Positions 59,888 to 64,000 of a DNA stretch of 64,000 bases are shown in pieces. Below the pieces are notes generated by a model. That model saw only the letters and a program-made list of their open reading frames with translations, was not told the origin of the DNA and searched no databases. The position numbers and the translations under genes are program-made. The stretch spans positions 34,965,522 to 35,029,521 of the forward strand of contig NW_022881603.1 of NCBI RefSeq assembly GCF_003369915.1, in the 5' to 3' direction. The stretch is from Drosophila miranda. Its lineage: Eukaryota > Arthropoda > Insecta > Diptera > Drosophilidae. Every line of letters begins with the position of its first letter. Positions within the stretch are counted from its first letter, which is position 1.

Positions 59888-61451
59888 CTTCGATTGTGCT
59901 CAGTGATGGAATTTTTATAATTATTATAGGGTTGCAACATCGATAGTTACTAGGACTAGGACTCTATGACTAGTTTGTACTATCCTACTCGTATTTTCTG
60001 TTTTAATTAAATTATCACCTATAAATTAAATATAAATGTAATGAAAACATATCGATAGTTAATGATATCGCACTATCGGCAGTCGATAGTAACACTAACC
60101 ATACTGTATATAGATGGCCAGTTCATACAACGAAAGCGTCACACACTGGCTAGCGCGTTCAGTACCCCAGAGTGACGTCATCATGAGAGATAGAGCGCAG
60201 AGAGAACATCTTTGCATGTGTTAGTACACACGCAATATGTTTCGACAAAAATATGTGATTGTATGCTTTTTCAGATTTTTTTGAACTCTCTCAGGTCTGG
60301 TTCTGTTTTGCCACCAGCATGTTTTAGTGTATGGGTGCACATGCATTCTCACGTACTTTGCGTGTGTGTGTTTAGTATTGCTGGCCGCTAGAACTGAAAT
60401 TTGAGTTTGGTTCTTGTCTTGGGTCTTTTGATGGACTGACCTACCGCCACAAAATAAATGAAGAATGGTACACTAGGGCGTGGGAAATGAAATAAAAGCT
60501 GTTATTTGTTTGATTTATACCACAAAATATAAAATATTACAATAATATAATTACACATTTATTTCCTTATTTTAAACAGGTTTATTATAAATTATAAAAA
60601 TTATGCAAACGCCGTCGGTTCTCGACTTTTTTGTTTATTATAACTAAAACAATGATGTATCTAAATATACAATATAAGAAAAAATATATATATACTTAAA
60701 TAAATATGCATAAATATAAATGGAATTGGTTTTACATATATGTATTTCAAATCAATTGTCAATCGCGCGCTTTCCGACGGGAATCCGCAAAGCAAAATTT
60801 AGATGCCGGTCGCACCTTGAATACTCTCATGGACAATACCCATAAATTTTCTAATTCAATTATAAAATATCTTATGTACATACATATGTACATAAATATT
60901 AAAGTTTATTACATTCGTATATTTTATTTTGATATATTTAATCGGCATTTCGAGACAAAGTCTCACAAATTCAATTTAAACGAGGGGGAACGTTGTGAGT
61001 TGCTGCGGAGACCGCAACTCTACATTTATACCCGATACTTAGTCAGTAGGGCTCTCCTCCGGCAGACGCCGCTAATATTAAACGACTTTCTTGACAGTGT
61101 CAAAAATGAGTAATCATTGTTTTTGTTATTTTTTAAGTTACCTATTTATAGTTTTGTTATTTTTTTTTCACTAACTACTTTATAATTAATCCCTGAATGG
61201 TTATGAATTAAAAAAATTTGATAAATTTGAACCAAAGGCCATTATTTTCTTATCCAAAGTCAAAAAATTTAATTTATTTTCAGTGTGTAAAGAGTTTCTT
61301 GACATACTGTATATAATATAAGAAAAAATATACATATATGTATATACTTAATTAAAACCAATTTGCAATCGACGTTTGCATTATTTACAGCGAAAACATA
61401 TTGTGTCGTACTCGTGACTAAAAGAGATTCCGAATTCAAACACAGACTAAA
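59888..61451 (-). other. Gene A upstream DNA and AT-rich segment of unit D
   Basis: As in unit B; small DINE end at 60981-61086. No gene recognised. Confidence 0.7.
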
Positions 61452-62499
61452 CGAGGGGGAACGTTGTGAGTTGCTGCGGAGACCGCAACTCTACAAATAT
61501 ACCCGATACTTAGTCAGTAGGGCTCTCCTCCGGCAGACGCCGCTAATATTAAACGACACGACAAAGAGTGCGTGCGAGAGAGAAAGAAAATCAGTCTGAG
61601 CGTGCCGTCGGGCGCTGCGTGGCCACTGCAAATTGATTTCTTGCTTTTGGCTACAAAAATGATCCGATCTGACCCAGACTCAGCAATCTGATAGATATGG
61701 CCATTTTCTATGATTCTGCGTTTTTAGTTTTCTCGAATGTGCAATATTGTGGATGCAACAGATTTTCGTCTTTTGTGGGGGCGGAAGAGGGTGGGGCGAA
61801 ATTCGGAGATATACGTTTTATAGTGAAATCTAACAGAAGTGCGGATACCAAATTTGGTTACTCTAGCCTTAATAGTCTCTGAGATTTGTGGATGCCCCAG
61901 ATTTTCTTCCTTTGCGGGGACATTTGGACGAGAAAAAGACAAGGTCCGATATCACAGGAGTGTGGATACCAAATTTGGTTGCTCTGGCTCTTATAGGTTC
62001 TGAGATCCTTGAACTCATATTTTGCAATTGGCAAAACCGTCAATGAAACCTGTATGTTAGAGAGAGACAGAGCGAGAAAGAATAAAATTGTTTTTTTGAT
62101 TCTGGCTATAATAATTATACGATCTGGTTGAGATTTTACACTTTAGAACATATAGTCATCCTCTACGATTCTGCGTTTTTGGTTTCGTCCTTTGTGGGGG
62201 CGGAAGTGGGCGGGGCGAACTTTTGAAATATTTTTGTAGCAGTGACATATCACAGAAGTCTGGATCCAAAACATCGTTGCTCTAGCTCTTATAGTCTTTG
62301 AGCACTAGGCGCTGAAGGGGACGGACAGACGGACGGACGGACGGACGGACAGACAGGGCTCAATCGACTCGGCTATTGATGCTGATCAAGCATATATATA
62401 CTTTATGGGGTCGGAAACGATTCCTTCTGGACGTTACACACATCCACTTTTACCACAAATCTAATATACCCCAATACTCATTTTGAGTATCGGGTATAA
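61452..62499 (+). mobile_element. DINE-1-type element D13, complete
   Basis: From 'cgagggggaacg' to 'gagtatcgggtataa'. It is the unbroken form of the element truncated in D7, D9 and D11, and belongs to the sequence variant also seen in the right half of D1 ('acgatctggttgagattttac'). Confidence 0.9.
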
Positions 62500-63382
62500 A
62501 AATAGGGAAATTCCGCTCAGCGGTAGTCCTTACATTTCAGTTTCCCACAGAAAAGCGGTTTCCATAAGTGTTTTCCAAACAATTCCAGATGCCCATGACG
62601 CATTTTAGTGCTTAACCAGAAGGCCAAGAAAAAGTGGAAAGAGCCACTTCCAAGAAATAAATATATGTAGGTAACAATAAAATTGCTGATCGGAGTAGGG
62701 GCTTAATCGACTACAATGCATCCATTTCCTTGATATAGCATCAAATTTATATCGATTGTTTTGATCTTCCACCAGTCCAATATACCCATGACCCATGGGG
62801 CAGAGATAAAAAACAGGCCAGCCCAGAACTACAATACATTAATTAGCGAGCAGTTTCCGCCGTCTTCAGCTTTGATCTTTATTTGCGGCTAATCTATGGA
62901 TTTTTGGGTAAGCAGACCCCAGCATAAATGTCTTGAAAGGCTATTCAAAGAGCAATTATAATTAAAATATCTACGCAATGCAGAACAGATATTTTGTGCA
63001 ATAGAAACTGACTTTACGGCCTGATGGACCCCAGACAGCGAAGGCGCATTGCGCATTGCCATCCAAAAATATCGCGGAAAAACTCGTCAAGATTGCCATT
63101 TAATTGCCGACTACAAACCGGACCGGACTGCACTCCGCCGCACTCTTCACTGCCCGGGACCCGATAGTCCTAATTGAGCTGTACCTCCCCTGTATCTTCT
63201 CCTCTGAGATCATCTTAATCATTGTACGAATATCAAGAACATGCTCGCTCGTAGACATTCCATTTGGCAGGGAGCAGCTTTTTATCTCGGTTCCGCCCCT
63301 AATGTGTTTTTCTTTTCGCATCCCGTCTTGTGTATTTTTGTTAGACCCCCCCGTCTGCCCAACGAGTCTTTTCCCAGTGTTT
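62500..63382. other. Single-copy DNA, no gene recognised
   Basis: This is the only stretch on the right side without a second copy in the window. Short open frames occur on both strands (for example 62605-62796 minus and 63104-63421 plus) but show no recognisable domain, and the latter runs into a DINE-1. It could be intergenic or intronic host DNA. Confidence 0.5.
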
Positions 63383-64000
63383 TTATACCCGATACTCAAA
63401 ATAAGTATTGGGGTATATTAGTTTTGTGGTAAAAGTAGATGTGTGTAACGTCCAGATGGAATCGTTTCCGACCCCATAAAGTATATATATTCTTGATCAG
63501 CATCAATAGCCGAGTCGATTGAGCCCTGTCTGTCTGTACGTCTGTCCGTCCGTCCGTCTGTCCGTCCCCTTCAGCGCCTAGTGCTCAAAGACTATAAGAG
63601 CTAGAGCAACGATGTTTTGGATCCAGACTTCTGTGATATGTCACTGCTACAAAAATATTTCAAAACTTCGCCCCGCCCACTTCCGCCCCCACAAAGGACG
63701 AAGCCAAAAACACAGAATCGTAGAGGATGACTATATGTTCTAAAGTGTAAAATCTCAACCAGATCGTATAATTATTATAGCCAGAATCAAAAAAACAATT
63801 TTATTCTTTCTCGCTCTGTCTCTCTCTAACATACAGGTTTCATGGGCGGTTTTGCCAATTGCAAAATATGAGTTCAAGGATCTCAGAACCTATAAGAGCC
63901 AGAGCAACCAAATTTGGTATCCACACTCCTGTGATATCGGACCTTGACCGTTTCGTGTCCACATTTCGCCACACCCCCTTCCGCCCCCGCAAAGGACGAA
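63383..64000 (-). mobile_element. DINE-1-type element D14, runs off the right edge
   Basis: Starts 'ttatacccgatactcaaaat'-like, followed by the 'ctgtccgtccgtccgtctg' block, in reverse orientation, and belongs to the D13-like variant. Confidence 0.88.

Larger units (their letters stand above)
57516..62104. repeat. Tandem unit D (4.588 kb), last unit
   Basis: Same order as units B and C, but at its right end the DINE-1 continues uninterrupted to its natural terminus at 62499 instead of joining gene A. It is therefore the right edge of the array. Confidence 0.95.

Noticed and set aside
62605..62796. Possible small gene on the minus strand in the single-copy stretch
   Set aside because: 63 codons, no domain, no splice or promoter support; left as unassigned DNA.

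Overview
The window looks like a heterochromatic, transposon-choked and recently amplified stretch of a Drosophila genome, most likely an obscura-group species and plausibly a Y, neo-Y or pericentromeric region. Reasons: many Helentron-type DINE-1 elements of about 1.1 kb, Jockey-clade LINE, Ty3/gypsy, BEL/Pao and Tc1-like elements, host introns of only 53-73 bp, and no intact host gene. Species and chromosome are inferences. No rRNA, tRNA or CRISPR was seen.

Two host genes have been amplified together and all copies are broken. One is a six-exon two-pore-domain (K2P) potassium channel of about 398 codons, present five times (K1-K5). The other, called gene A here, is unrecognised and encodes about 395 residues; it has three near-full copies (A1-A3) and three 5' fragments (A4-A6). 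The ancestral module is a convergent pair: gene A ends about 250 bp from the K2P stop, tail to tail. The pairs form two large head-to-head palindromes (K2/K3 and K4/K5).

Layout: 1-5558, the 5' part of an LTR retrotransposon (minus strand, tRNA-Lys-type primer site, repeat-rich leader, Tc1-like insertion) that hit the stop codon of a gene A copy. 5559-8306, K1 and its 5' flank. 8307-18120, a nest: a DINE-1 split by a Jockey LINE, then a gypsy-type pol split by another DINE-1. 18121-23214, gene A upstream DNA carrying a deleted BEL/Pao element with a 5-bp target duplication. 23215-36075, A1-K2-K3-A2-K4-K5-A3. 36076-62100, the A3 module followed by a head-to-tail array with a 4.59-kb period; each unit has a gene A 5' fragment, a long-inverted-repeat DNA transposon with a DINE-1 inside it, gene A upstream DNA and partial DINE-1s. 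The first unit also holds an LTR retrotransposon organised as LTR-int-LTR-int-LTR-int-LTR. 62500-63382 is single-copy DNA, and 63383-64000 is the edge of another DINE-1.

I see no coordinated protein-coding system. The most interesting possibility is non-coding: palindromic, convergent, amplified pseudogenes are the architecture expected of hairpin-RNA or antisense siRNA loci. That is a hypothesis from structure only.
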